Below, in pieces: positions 9,347-17,912 of a stretch of 64,000 nt of DNA. Numbering within the stretch: the first letter of the stretch is position 1; each line of letters starts with the position of its first letter. This DNA comes from Rhodocyclaceae bacterium (GTDB lineage Bacteria; Pseudomonadota; Gammaproteobacteria; Burkholderiales; Rhodocyclaceae). Location: positions 1,240,001-1,304,000 of the forward strand of contig JADJEF010000020.1 in assembly GCA_016702335.1 (NCBI GenBank), written 5' to 3'. The notes beneath the pieces were generated by a model. The model saw only the letters and a program-made list of their open reading frames with translations. It was not told where the DNA came from and made no database searches. Position numbers and translations under genes: made by a program.

Positions 9347-10039
9347 ATGAATGCCTCGTCTGCTGTCAGATCGACAGTTGCTCGAACCGAGCCTGTACGA
9401 CAACGACGCAAGCAAGCCCGGCCCGGCGAGTTGATTGCTGCCGCGTTGGAGTTGTTTGTGCAGCGCGGCTTTGCGGCGACGCGATTGGATGATGTCGCCA
9501 AGCGCGCCGGCGTCTCGAAGGGAACGCTCTACCTCTACTTCGACAGCAAGGAAGCGCTGTTCAAAGCGGCGATCGCAGAGGGCCTGATACCTGTGCTCGA
9601 TGACATTGACCGAATGTTGGAAACCTTCACAGGCGGGACCAGCGAACTGATGGAAGCCTTGCTCCTGCACTGGTGGCGCAATGTCGGGGCGACGCCGCTG
9701 GGCGGCATCCCGAAGCTGTTGATCAGCGAGGCACGGAATTTCCCCGACATTGCCGAGTATTACCATCAGGTCGTGGTTCAGCGTGGGCATCATCTCATTC
9801 GCCGGGCGCTGGAACGGGGGCTGCGAGAAAAGGAATTTCGTGCGGTGGATATTGACGCTACCATCGAGATTCTCTTTGCACCTCTGCTGATGCTGGTGGT
9901 TTGGCAACACTCTTTCGGTGCTTGCGACGCCGTCACCGACCACCCTTTTCGTGCGCCGGAGAAGTTCTTGCGCACGCACATTGATCTTGTCATGCATGGC
10001 TTGCGCCGTGCACAAAACCAAAGGATCGAACCAACATGA
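9347..10039 (+). CDS. TetR/AcrR-family repressor of the efflux operon
   Basis: 230 residues. The helix-turn-helix lies near residues 40-70 (RLDDVAKRAGVSKGTLYLYF, with FDSKEALF after it), the classic TetR DNA-binding pattern; the C-terminal part is a ligand or dimer domain of no specific signature. Its stop overlaps the ATG of the membrane-fusion protein by four bases, so regulator and pump are cotranscribed, as in many drug-efflux operons. A promoter and a palindromic operator lie immediately upstream. Confidence 0.88.
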   Translation: MNASSAVRSTVARTEPVRQRRKQARPGELIAAALELFVQRGFAATRLDDVAKRAGVSKGTLYLYFDSKEALFKAAIAEGLIPVLDDIDRMLETFTGGTSELMEALLLHWWRNVGATPLGGIPKLLISEARNFPDIAEYYHQVVVQRGHHLIRRALERGLREKEFRAVDIDATIEILFAPLLMLVVWQHSFGACDAVTDHPFRAPEKFLRTHIDLVMHGLRRAQNQRIEPT

Positions 10040-11139
10040 CCGCCATCAATAACGCTCACGGCACCCTGCGCAGACTGCCTCTGCTAACGCTCTTGGCGGC
10101 ACTGGCCACATTGGCCGCATGCACCAAACCGCCCCCGGACGAGGTTCCGCTGCGTCCGCTTCAGGTGCTGAAAGTCGGCGCTGGCGGGGCGGCACTTTCC
10201 GAATTGCCCATACGCGCCTACAGCGGTGAAGTGCGTTCGCGCTATGCCAGCCTGCTGGCGTTCCAAGTGGGCGGAAAAATCGTGGCGCGCAGCGTTAATG
10301 CCGGCGATAACGTCAAGCTCGGTCAGGTATTGGCACGACTGGACCCGGCTGATGTGCGCCTTGCGGCCACTCAGGCTCAGGCAAGCCTGCAGCAGGCAGA
10401 GGCCGATGCCAAGCGATACCGTGACCTGCACGCCGGAAATTTTGTCAGCCGAGCCGCGCTTGATGCGCGCGAAACCACGCTCAAGGCAGCACAGTCTCAG
10501 GCGGCGCTGGCCAAAAATCAGGAGCGCTATACGGAGTTACGTGCCGACCGGAACGGAGTGGTCGGCTCGGTGATGGCCGATATTGGCAAGGTCGTCGCTC
10601 CGGGCGAGGTCATCATTCGCCTTTCCCCGGATGGCGACCGCGAAATCGCAATCAGCATTCCCGAGGCCGAGTATGCAAATTTTCGCATTGGCATGAGCGC
10701 AGAAGTCAGCGTCTATGCGCTTCCGGGGCAAACATTCAAGGGCACCGTGCGTGAGCTTTCCGCGCTGGCTGATCCCGATACGCGCACCTATCCGATGCGC
10801 GTTCAGGTTAATGGCATCGAAAAATGGCCTACGGGACTGACCGCCAGCGTGCGCTTTCCGCCAGTAGATAAAAGCAGTGCGGCATCAACGTCGGTGGCCA
10901 TTCCGCTGACCGCGCTGTATCAGCAGGGCCAGAGCGCAGCGGTCTGGATAGTCGGTGCCGACGACACCGTCAGTTTGCGCCCGGTAGAAATCGAACGCTT
11001 TGCTGATGATGCCGTATTCCTCAAGAGCGGTTTGGCTCAGGGAGATCAGATTGCCGCCGCAGGAGTGCATCGGCTCTCTCCCGGGCAGAAAGTGCGCCCG
11101 GTCTTCGTTACGCCGGCAATTGCCGAAGGCGCCAAATGA
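10036..11139 (+). CDS. RND efflux periplasmic adaptor (membrane-fusion) lipoprotein
   Basis: 367 residues. The signal ends in a lipobox (LATLAACTKPP, Cys near residue 31), so it is probably anchored to the inner membrane. The barrel-sandwich hybrid domain (FQVGGKIVARSVNAGDNV and, after the hairpin, LRADRNGVVGSVMADIGKVV) flanks a coiled-coil hairpin (ATQAQASLQQAEADAKRYRD), followed by beta-barrel and membrane-proximal domains. It links the RND pump to the outer-membrane channel. The four-base ATGA overlap with the pump gene shows coupling. Confidence 0.92.
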   Translation: MTAINNAHGTLRRLPLLTLLAALATLAACTKPPPDEVPLRPLQVLKVGAGGAALSELPIRAYSGEVRSRYASLLAFQVGGKIVARSVNAGDNVKLGQVLARLDPADVRLAATQAQASLQQAEADAKRYRDLHAGNFVSRAALDARETTLKAAQSQAALAKNQERYTELRADRNGVVGSVMADIGKVVAPGEVIIRLSPDGDREIAISIPEAEYANFRIGMSAEVSVYALPGQTFKGTVRELSALADPDTRTYPMRVQVNGIEKWPTGLTASVRFPPVDKSSAASTSVAIPLTALYQQGQSAAVWIVGADDTVSLRPVEIERFADDAVFLKSGLAQGDQIAAAGVHRLSPGQKVRPVFVTPAIAEGAK

Positions 11140-14100
11140 ACGGCCCCAACCTTTCCGAATGGGCGATCTCGCACCGCCCGATGGTGCTGTTCCTGATTCT
11201 GATCAGCATGATCGGGGGCATTTCGGCGTACCAGACTTTGGGGCGCGCTGAAGACCCCGAGTTCACCTTCAAGGCGATGGTCGTGCGCACGGTTTGGCCG
11301 GGGGCCAGTGCCGAGGTCATGGCGGAACAAGTCAGCGAACGGGTAGAGAAAAAGCTGATGGAAGTGCAATGGGCCGACTTTGTCAGGTCGTATTCCAAGC
11401 CCGGCGAGTCTGTCGTGACGTTTTTTATCAAGGATTCTGCGTCGCGCGCCGATATCCACGAAGCCTACAAGCAGGCGCGCAAGAAGATGGACGAAGTCAA
11501 ACCCTTGTTGCCAGAAGGCACGATTGGCCCCTTTGCCAACGACGAGTTCGGGTCTGTGCAAGTAAAAATCTGGGCGCTCACCGGCGATGGCTTCGATCTG
11601 GCCGAATTGCGCAGACAGGCTGAGGCGATCTCGCGCGATTTGCGTCTGGTCAAGGACGTGCGCAAGATCGAATTGATCGGCGTGCAAGACGAGCGCATCT
11701 ATGTGGATGTCATCCCGGCACGGCTGGCCAAATTGGGGCTGCTGCCCGAACAGGTTTTCGATGCCGTGCAGCGGCGCAATGCCATTGCGCCGGCAGGCTT
11801 GGTGGAAACCGCTACCGACCGTGTGCGCATTCAGGTAAGCGGCGAATTTACCAGTGCCGAAGCGCTGCGCGATGTGCAGTTCGCGATTGGCGGGCGCTAT
11901 TTTCACCTAGGCGACGTCGCTACGGTGACCAGGGGCTTGGTTGAGCCGCCACAGCCGCGCATGCGCTTCAAGGGAAAGGACGCTATCGGCATTGGTGTGG
12001 TCATGGCGCAAGGCGGAAACGTGCTTGAGCTCGGTCGTAGCTTGGACGTTGCGATGGCCAAGCATGTGCGTGACCTGCCGATTGGTATCGACGTGCACAC
12101 CGTGGCCAACCAGCCGGAAATCGTTAAAACCTCGTTTGAGTTGTTTATCAACTCGCTGGGCGAAGCGATCATTATTGTTTTGGCTGTCTCGTTTCTGAGC
12201 CTGGGCATGCGTACGGGTGCGGTGGTCGCCCTGTCGATTCCGTTGGTGCTTGCCATCACCTTTCTGGGCATGCAGTTCTTCAAGATCGACCTGCACCGCA
12301 TCTCGCTGGGGGCCTTGATCATCGCCCTTGGCTTGCTCGTTGATGACGCCATCATTGCGGTGGAGATGATGGTAGTCAAAATGGAGCAGGGATGGGACCG
12401 GGCCAAGGCGGCCACATTCGCCTATACCTCGACCGCCTTTCCCATGCTGACCGGCACCTTGATCACCGTGGCCGGGTTTTCGCCCGTGGGTTTTGCCCAG
12501 TCGAGCTCGGGTGAGTACACGGGGGCGATTTTCTGGGTGGTATCGATCGCGCTGGTGGTGTCATGGATAGTCGCGGTAGTGTTCACGCCCTACATTGGCT
12601 ACATGCTGCTTGACCCGAAGAAGCTGGCGGCCCACGCCGCGACCACAGGGGGCGATCCGTACGCCACACCGTTTTACCGGCGGCTGCGAAACCTCGTTAA
12701 ATGGTGCCTGCACCACCGCTGGCTGGTCATCTTCGCCACGGTGGCGTTGTTTGTGCTGTCTCTCGTCGCGTTCCAGACGGTCGTACAAAAGCAGTTCTTC
12801 CCGCCGGCAAGCCGCCCTGAACTCCTGGTGGATATTGCCCTGAATCAAGGTGCCTCGTCCAAAGCGACAGATCGCGAAATACGTCGTGTTGAGGCCATGC
12901 TCGAAGGCGACGAGCGTGTCGTGTCCTATTCGGCGATTATTGGCTCCGGCGTGCCGCGATTCTTCCTGTCGCTCGACTTGCAGCTACCGAATGTCCATTT
13001 CGGGCAAGTCATGATCATCGCCAAAGATAATGTCGCACGCGAATCGCTGGCCAAGAGCTTGCGCGAAGCATTTCGCGCCGACGACGGCAGTTGGTCGCAT
13101 GTGCGCACGCGCGTCGCCAGTCTTGAGAACGGGCCCCCGGTGGGCTATCCGGTCCAGTACCGGGTCAGCGGTACGGACATTGCTGCCTTGCGTGAGCAGG
13201 CGCAAAAGATCTCGGCGGAACTGACCAAGCACCCGAATCTGCGCGACGTCAACTACGACTGGTTTGACAAGGTAAAGAGCGTGCGTGTCGAGATAGATCA
13301 AGCGCGCGCGCGCGCGCTCGGTGTCAACAGTCAGGACGTTGCGCTGACCTTGCAGGCATGGCTGGTGGGTGCGGCCTTCACTCAGTACCGTGAAGGCGAC
13401 CAGTTGATTGATGTCGTCTGGCGCGGGGACGCCACCGAAGGGCGCTCACTGGATCGGCTGCCTGATCTGGATATTCTGACCAGCACGGGTCGGCATGTGC
13501 CGCTGGCGCAGGTGGCGACGCTCAAGCCGGTGCTGGAAGAGGGCGTGATCTGGCGGCGCAATCGTTTGCCGACCATTACCGTTCGTGCCGATATTGTGGA
13601 TATGCAGCCGGCCGTGGCGGTAAAGCAGCTGGCACCGAAGATTGACGCCTTGCGCGATCAACTCCCCGCCGGTTTCCATATCGAAGAAGGCGGTTCCGTC
13701 AACGAATCGGCCAAGGGCGAACAATCCATTCAGGCGGTGATGCCCTATGCCCTGACGCTGGTGGTGTTGCTCTTGATGATGCAGTTGCAAAGCCTGGGGC
13801 GAACGGTGCTGGTGTTGCTCACCGCGCCTTTGGGCTTGATTGGTGTCGCCTTCGCGCTGATTGTTTTCCACTTCCCGTTTGGTTTTGTCGCCAACCTCGG
13901 AGTCATCGCCTTGATGGGCATGATCTTGCGTAATTCGGTCATTTTGGTAGACCAGATTGATCAGGATGAGAAAGCCGGAAAGTCATCGTGGGATGCCATC
14001 ATCGACTCGACGGTGCGACGCTTTCGTCCGATTGTATTGACGGCCATGGCGGCCATCCTGTCCATGATCCCGCTGGTACGTCAGGATTTCTGGGGGCCGA

Positions 14101-14210
14101 TGGCCGGTGCCATCATGGGTGGCTTATTGGGTGCCACCTTGCTCACCTGCCTGTTTCTGCCGGCGCTTTACGCCGCCTGGTACCGGGTCAAGCCGGACGC
14201 TACGGTCTGA
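11136..14210 (+). CDS. RND multidrug efflux transporter (AcrB/HAE type)
   Basis: 1024 residues, full length, with the expected twelve membrane segments and two large periplasmic loops. The first loop opens with the conserved TLGRAEDPEFTFKAMVV, and the TM4 proton-relay pair is in GLLVDDAIIAVEMM. The second half has the repeat of this pattern (LGVIALMGMILRNSVILVD). It exports drugs or lipophilic compounds using the proton gradient, with the adaptor before it and probably the TolC-type protein at 15278. A 16-base GC dinucleotide run (13302-13317) encodes QARARAL and is a possible slippage site. Confidence 0.93.
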   Translation: MNGPNLSEWAISHRPMVLFLILISMIGGISAYQTLGRAEDPEFTFKAMVVRTVWPGASAEVMAEQVSERVEKKLMEVQWADFVRSYSKPGESVVTFFIKDSASRADIHEAYKQARKKMDEVKPLLPEGTIGPFANDEFGSVQVKIWALTGDGFDLAELRRQAEAISRDLRLVKDVRKIELIGVQDERIYVDVIPARLAKLGLLPEQVFDAVQRRNAIAPAGLVETATDRVRIQVSGEFTSAEALRDVQFAIGGRYFHLGDVATVTRGLVEPPQPRMRFKGKDAIGIGVVMAQGGNVLELGRSLDVAMAKHVRDLPIGIDVHTVANQPEIVKTSFELFINSLGEAIIIVLAVSFLSLGMRTGAVVALSIPLVLAITFLGMQFFKIDLHRISLGALIIALGLLVDDAIIAVEMMVVKMEQGWDRAKAATFAYTSTAFPMLTGTLITVAGFSPVGFAQSSSGEYTGAIFWVVSIALVVSWIVAVVFTPYIGYMLLDPKKLAAHAATTGGDPYATPFYRRLRNLVKWCLHHRWLVIFATVALFVLSLVAFQTVVQKQFFPPASRPELLVDIALNQGASSKATDREIRRVEAMLEGDERVVSYSAIIGSGVPRFFLSLDLQLPNVHFGQVMIIAKDNVARESLAKSLREAFRADDGSWSHVRTRVASLENGPPVGYPVQYRVSGTDIAALREQAQKISAELTKHPNLRDVNYDWFDKVKSVRVEIDQARARALGVNSQDVALTLQAWLVGAAFTQYREGDQLIDVVWRGDATEGRSLDRLPDLDILTSTGRHVPLAQVATLKPVLEEGVIWRRNRLPTITVRADIVDMQPAVAVKQLAPKIDALRDQLPAGFHIEEGGSVNESAKGEQSIQAVMPYALTLVVLLLMMQLQSLGRTVLVLLTAPLGLIGVAFALIVFHFPFGFVANLGVIALMGMILRNSVILVDQIDQDEKAGKSSWDAIIDSTVRRFRPIVLTAMAAILSMIPLVRQDFWGPMAGAIMGGLLGATLLTCLFLPALYAAWYRVKPDATV

Positions 14211-14260
14211 TCGTCCTGATCGGGATAAACTGGAAGTAACCTTTTTCAAGGAATGCGCTC

Positions 14261-14911
14261 ATGAACTTCGAACACGCCCGCTTCAATATGGTTGAACAAC
14301 AGATTCGCCCGTGGGAGGTCATCGCCCCCGAACTGGTTGCGGCACTGTTCCGGATCAAGCGCGAGCAGTTTGTCGCACCCGCTCTGCGCCACCTGTCGTT
14401 GGCCGATACCGAGCTTGACCTGGGGCAGGGCGAAAAGATGTTGCTGCCCGGGTTGGAAGCCCGCCTGATCAATGCGCTGCGCCTGATGCCCTCCGACAAG
14501 GTGCTTGAAGTGGGCACCGGCTCTGGTTACATGGCCGCCGTGCTGGGCGTGCTGGCCAGTCAGGTGTCTTCGGTGGAGCGACGTCCCGACCTGGTGGCTG
14601 CGGCCCGCAGTGCCTTGCGTGCGACGGGCATGAGCAATGTCACCGTGCATGAAGGTGACGGCCTGGCGGGCCTGCCCGGCGATGCGCCGTTCGACGCCAT
14701 TGTGCTTTCCGGTTCGGTGCGCGAGGTTCCGAAAGTCTTGCTTGAGCAGCTGAAAACTGGCGGTCGCCTGGTGGCCATCGTCGGGGTGGCACCGGTCATG
14801 AAGGTGCAGCGTATCACCCGCATTGCGGCCGCCGAGTGGACCACGCAGAACCTGTTCGAGACCTCTGCCCCCGGCCTGCACGAAACGACAGGTGCCCGTT
14901 TCGAGTTCTGA
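14261..14911 (+). CDS. pcm: Protein-L-isoaspartate O-methyltransferase-like protein
   Basis: 216 residues. The SAM-binding motif I is VLEVGTGSGYMAAVLG; the N-terminal NMVEQQIRPWEV and the motif LAVAPVMKV-like end (IVGVAPVMKVQRITR) are typical of the Pcm-like proteins that precede tolC in betaproteobacteria. True Pcm repairs isoaspartyl residues; whether this divergent type does so is not known. It lies 50 bases after the RND gene and 2 bases before the rhodanese gene, so it may belong to the efflux operon. Confidence 0.8.
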   Translation: MNFEHARFNMVEQQIRPWEVIAPELVAALFRIKREQFVAPALRHLSLADTELDLGQGEKMLLPGLEARLINALRLMPSDKVLEVGTGSGYMAAVLGVLASQVSSVERRPDLVAAARSALRATGMSNVTVHEGDGLAGLPGDAPFDAIVLSGSVREVPKVLLEQLKTGGRLVAIVGVAPVMKVQRITRIAAAEWTTQNLFETSAPGLHETTGARFEF

Positions 14912-14913
14912 CC

Positions 14914-15246
14914 ATGCAGCAAATGAGCCCCGTGCAGGTCAAGGAATGGCTGGATGACGCCGCCGCAGGCAAGGCAGCAATGCCGTTTCTGCTGGATGTG
15001 CGCGAGCCGTGGGAATTCGATACCTGCCACATAGCAGGCTCGGTGGCCCTGCCCATGCACTTGGTGGCAACACGACTGGACGAGTTTGAGCGCGAGCGTC
15101 CGATGGTGGTGATTTGTCACCACGGCGGGCGTAGCGCCCAGGTCGGCTATTTTCTCGAGCAACACGGTTTTAGCCAGATCACCAACTTGCAAGGCGGCGT
15201 TGCCGCATGGGCAATACAGGTTGATCCGGCCATGCCCACGTATTGA
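14914..15246 (+). CDS. Single-domain rhodanese
   Basis: 110 residues from the ATG at 14914, giving a compact rhodanese domain. The N-terminal LLDVREPWEF and the active-site loop ICHHGGRSAQ (C-x2-G-x-R-S with the catalytic cysteine) are intact, followed by LQGGVAAWA. It should transfer sulfane sulfur through a persulfide on this cysteine. It is the middle gene of the pcm-like / rhodanese / tolC order conserved in betaproteobacteria; why these three stay together is not known. Confidence 0.88.
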   Translation: MQQMSPVQVKEWLDDAAAGKAAMPFLLDVREPWEFDTCHIAGSVALPMHLVATRLDEFERERPMVVICHHGGRSAQVGYFLEQHGFSQITNLQGGVAAWAIQVDPAMPTY

Positions 15247-15277
15247 TTCATTGAACTTTTCGCTGGACCACATTGTC

Positions 15278-16633
15278 ATGACAAGCCGACTCAAACCCCT
15301 CACTGTGCTGCTGGCGACCGCGCTCGCCGCCAATTTTTCCGCTCATTCCGCCCACGCCGCCGATTTGCTCTCGGTGTATCGCGACGCGGTGGCGTACGAC
15401 GCGCAGTTTGCCGCCGCACGCGCCAGTCTCGAGGCGGGGCGCGAGAAAGCCCCGCAGGGCTTGGCCGGGCTGCTGCCGGTGGTCGTGGCCGGTGCCAGCA
15501 CGACCAAGAACGACATCGATACCCAGTTGCGCACCCCCGGAGCGACGACGACCCGACGCGAGTACAACACCAATGGCTGGTCGGTGAAGCTGACTCAGCC
15601 GCTGATCGACTATTCCAGCTGGGTCACCTACAGCCAGGCGAAGTTGTCCGTCGCGGTTTCCGAAGCGCAGTACGAGCAAGCGCGCATGGATCTCATGGTG
15701 CGTGCTGCGCAGGCGTATTTCGATGTGCTGCTCGCCCAGGACGCGGTCGCCACGGCCCAGTCGCTCAAGACGGTGACCGCCGAGCAACTGGAATCGGCCA
15801 AGCGCAATTTCGAGGTGGGCACCTCGACCATCACCGACTCGCATGAGGCGCAGTCCCGTTACGATCTCATCGTGGCCCAGGAACTGGCCGCGATCAATGA
15901 CCTGACGGTCAAGCGGCATACTCTGGAGTCGCTCATCGGCAAGCCGGCACCCAGTCTGCGCACGCTGCGTAGCGGCGTACAGATCATGGCCCCGGAGCCG
16001 CTTGATATGGGTAAGTGGGTCGAGCAGGCTGATACCGGCTCACCGAGCATTCAAGTGGCCCAGGCCGGGCTGGCGATTGCCAGCCGCGAGATCAGCAAAC
16101 AGCGCGCCGGACACTATCCGACGCTGAATCTGGTGGCCACCAGCAGCCATAGCGCACAGAACAAATATGCCTTGAGTGTCGCCCCGTTCTCCGGCATCGA
16201 TACCGACAGCCGCACCGTCGGGCTGGAGCTTAGCCTGCCGCTGTTCACCGGGGGTTATCAGGTCTCCAAGCAGCGTGAGGCCGTGTCTTTGAAAGACAAG
16301 GCGCAGGCCGATCTCGACTACGCCCAGCGCAGCGTGCAGCTGGGAGTGCGCCAAGCCTATCTGGGCGTGACCTCGGGGCTGGCGCAAGTGAAGGCGTATG
16401 AGGCGGCGCTCACCTCCTCGCAGTCTTCACTCGATTCCAATAAGCTCGGCTACGAGGTGGGCGTGCGTATCAATATTGATGTGCTCAACGCGCAAAGCCA
16501 GCTTTACGATACCCGCTACAAGCTCTCCAAGGCGCGCTTTGACACGCTGTTGGCCTCGCTCAAGCTCAAGGCGGCGACGGGCAATCTGAACGAGAAAGAT
16601 CTCGACGGCATCAACGCCCTGTTGGGCGAGTAG
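15278..16633 (+). CDS. tolC: TolC-family outer-membrane efflux protein
   Basis: 451 residues from the ATG at 15278 (MTSRLKPL). A signal peptide ends at AHA with the mature protein starting ADLLSVYRDAVAYDAQF, the standard TolC opening. Two repeats of coiled-coil helices follow, with QPLIDYSSWVTYSQAK and LPLFTGGYQVSKQREA marking the paired beta strands. It should form the trimeric channel through the outer membrane for the RND pump upstream and perhaps type I secretion. The 3' end overlaps the convergent waaA gene by 23 bases. Confidence 0.92.
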   Translation: MTSRLKPLTVLLATALAANFSAHSAHAADLLSVYRDAVAYDAQFAAARASLEAGREKAPQGLAGLLPVVVAGASTTKNDIDTQLRTPGATTTRREYNTNGWSVKLTQPLIDYSSWVTYSQAKLSVAVSEAQYEQARMDLMVRAAQAYFDVLLAQDAVATAQSLKTVTAEQLESAKRNFEVGTSTITDSHEAQSRYDLIVAQELAAINDLTVKRHTLESLIGKPAPSLRTLRSGVQIMAPEPLDMGKWVEQADTGSPSIQVAQAGLAIASREISKQRAGHYPTLNLVATSSHSAQNKYALSVAPFSGIDTDSRTVGLELSLPLFTGGYQVSKQREAVSLKDKAQADLDYAQRSVQLGVRQAYLGVTSGLAQVKAYEAALTSSQSSLDSNKLGYEVGVRINIDVLNAQSQLYDTRYKLSKARFDTLLASLKLKAATGNLNEKDLDGINALLGE

Positions 16634-17912
16634 CGTTTCCCAGCGCGGCGGCAATGAGTGCCATGGTACGCTCGGTGGCGCCGCGGTGAGCTTGGGCGAA
16701 GTGTTGTCCGGCAGCGCCCAAGGCGGCACGCTCAGTGTCATTACTCAGCAAGGTGCTGGCCACACGCACCAACTCATCGGCTGACCGAATTTGTCGTGCG
16801 GCGCCACCGGCCAGGGCCTCGCGCGCGGCCTCGGCGAAATTGAAGGTGGAGGGCCCAATGAGTACCGGGGTGCCCACCGAGCAGGGTTCGATCAGGTTCT
16901 GGCAGCCGAAGTCGAGCAGGCTGCCGCCGACGAAAGCGACGTCTGCCGCCGCGTAGTAGGCGAACATCTCGCCCATGCTGTCGCCGATGAGGATCTCGAC
17001 ATCAAGCGGCAGTTCATCCATCTGGCTGCGTCGCGCGACCTTTGTGAACAGGCTGTTTGCCATGCGGGCCACATCGTCGAAGCGTTGCGGGTGGCGCGGG
17101 ACGATGAGCAGGAGCGGAATCGCCGTGTTACCAGCGCCGACTTGCGGATAATGCGTCCGCCAAGCGTCCAGAATCAATGCTTCTTCGCCTTCACGCGTGC
17201 TGGCACAGAGAAACACCCGTCGCGCGCCGATACGCTGGCGCAGCGCTTTGCCTAGCGCCAACTGGGCCTCGGGCGGAGCGATGTCGAACTTGACGTTGCC
17301 CGTGACGGTGAGTGCCTGCGCGCCCAGTGCCTTAAAACGCGTCGCATCGGCCTTGGCCTGTGCGCCAATGTGATCCAGGCAAGCTAGCGTGGCATGCGTG
17401 AGTCGCGCAAACCGGGCATACCCGGCGGCCGACTTTTCCGACAAGCGGGCATTGACCAGGAGCGTCGGTATGCCGCGCTGGCGCGTGGCGTGGAGCAGGT
17501 TCGGCCACAACTCCGTTTCCATGATCACACCGACGACCGGCTGATACCGGGCTAGAAACCGCTGCATTGCCCACGGGGTATCGTAGGGCAGATAAATGCG
17601 CTCGACCTGATCGCCATAGAGCGCTTCGGAGGTAGCGCGACCCGTCGGCGTGGTGTGCGTCAGCAGCAGCGCGTGATCAGGATAGGCGCTACGCAGGGCG
17701 CTAATCAGTGGCTGCGCGGCGCGCGTCTCGCCCACCGAGACCGCGTGCAGCCAGAGGCAGGGCTTGGAGACTGCCGGCTGGCGCGGATAGAGCGCAAAGC
17801 GCTCGCCCCAGTGCCGGCGATAGTCCGGTTGCCGGCGCGAACGCCAGAGCAGATAGAGCATGGCGACGGGCAGCAGCGCCACGACCAGCAGCGAATACAG
17901 CCAGCGCGTCAC
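16611..17912 (-). CDS. waaA: Kdo transferase (3-deoxy-D-manno-octulosonic acid transferase)
   Basis: 433 residues. This inner-membrane GT30 enzyme adds Kdo to lipid IVA, the first step of LPS core synthesis. The N-terminal anchor (LYSLLVVALLPVAMLYLLW) is followed by the conserved HAVSVGETRAAQPLI, METELWPN, CASTREGEE, VPRHPQRF and FVGGSLLDFGCQNLIEP. Residues 256-265 (PQVGAGNTAI) are encoded by a reverse copy of the dispersed element; E. coli WaaA runs directly from FPN into LLLILVPRHP here, so the insertion is about nine to ten residues and lies just before a conserved strand. The 5' end overlaps waaC by four bases. Confidence 0.94.
   Translation of the reverse strand: MTRWLYSLLVVALLPVAMLYLLWRSRRQPDYRRHWGERFALYPRQPAVSKPCLWLHAVSVGETRAAQPLISALRSAYPDHALLLTHTTPTGRATSEALYGDQVERIYLPYDTPWAMQRFLARYQPVVGVIMETELWPNLLHATRQRGIPTLLVNARLSEKSAAGYARFARLTHATLACLDHIGAQAKADATRFKALGAQALTVTGNVKFDIAPPEAQLALGKALRQRIGARRVFLCASTREGEEALILDAWRTHYPQVGAGNTAIPLLLIVPRHPQRFDDVARMANSLFTKVARRSQMDELPLDVEILIGDSMGEMFAYYAAADVAFVGGSLLDFGCQNLIEPCSVGTPVLIGPSTFNFAEAAREALAGGAARQIRSADELVRVASTLLSNDTERAALGAAGQHFAQAHRGATERTMALIAAALGNATRPTGR
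17119..17148 (+). repeat. 30-bp dispersed element, copy D (inside waaA)
   Basis: Perfect consensus of the A12 subtype: ATCGCCGTGTTA, then CCAGCGCCGACTTG, then CGGA. Read antisense in waaA as PQVGAGNTAI without disturbing the frame. Confidence 0.92.

Noticed and set aside
13302..13317. (GC)8 tract as a regulatory or Z-DNA element
   Set aside because: It codes for QARARAL in the RND pump and the frame is intact; noted only as a slippage risk.
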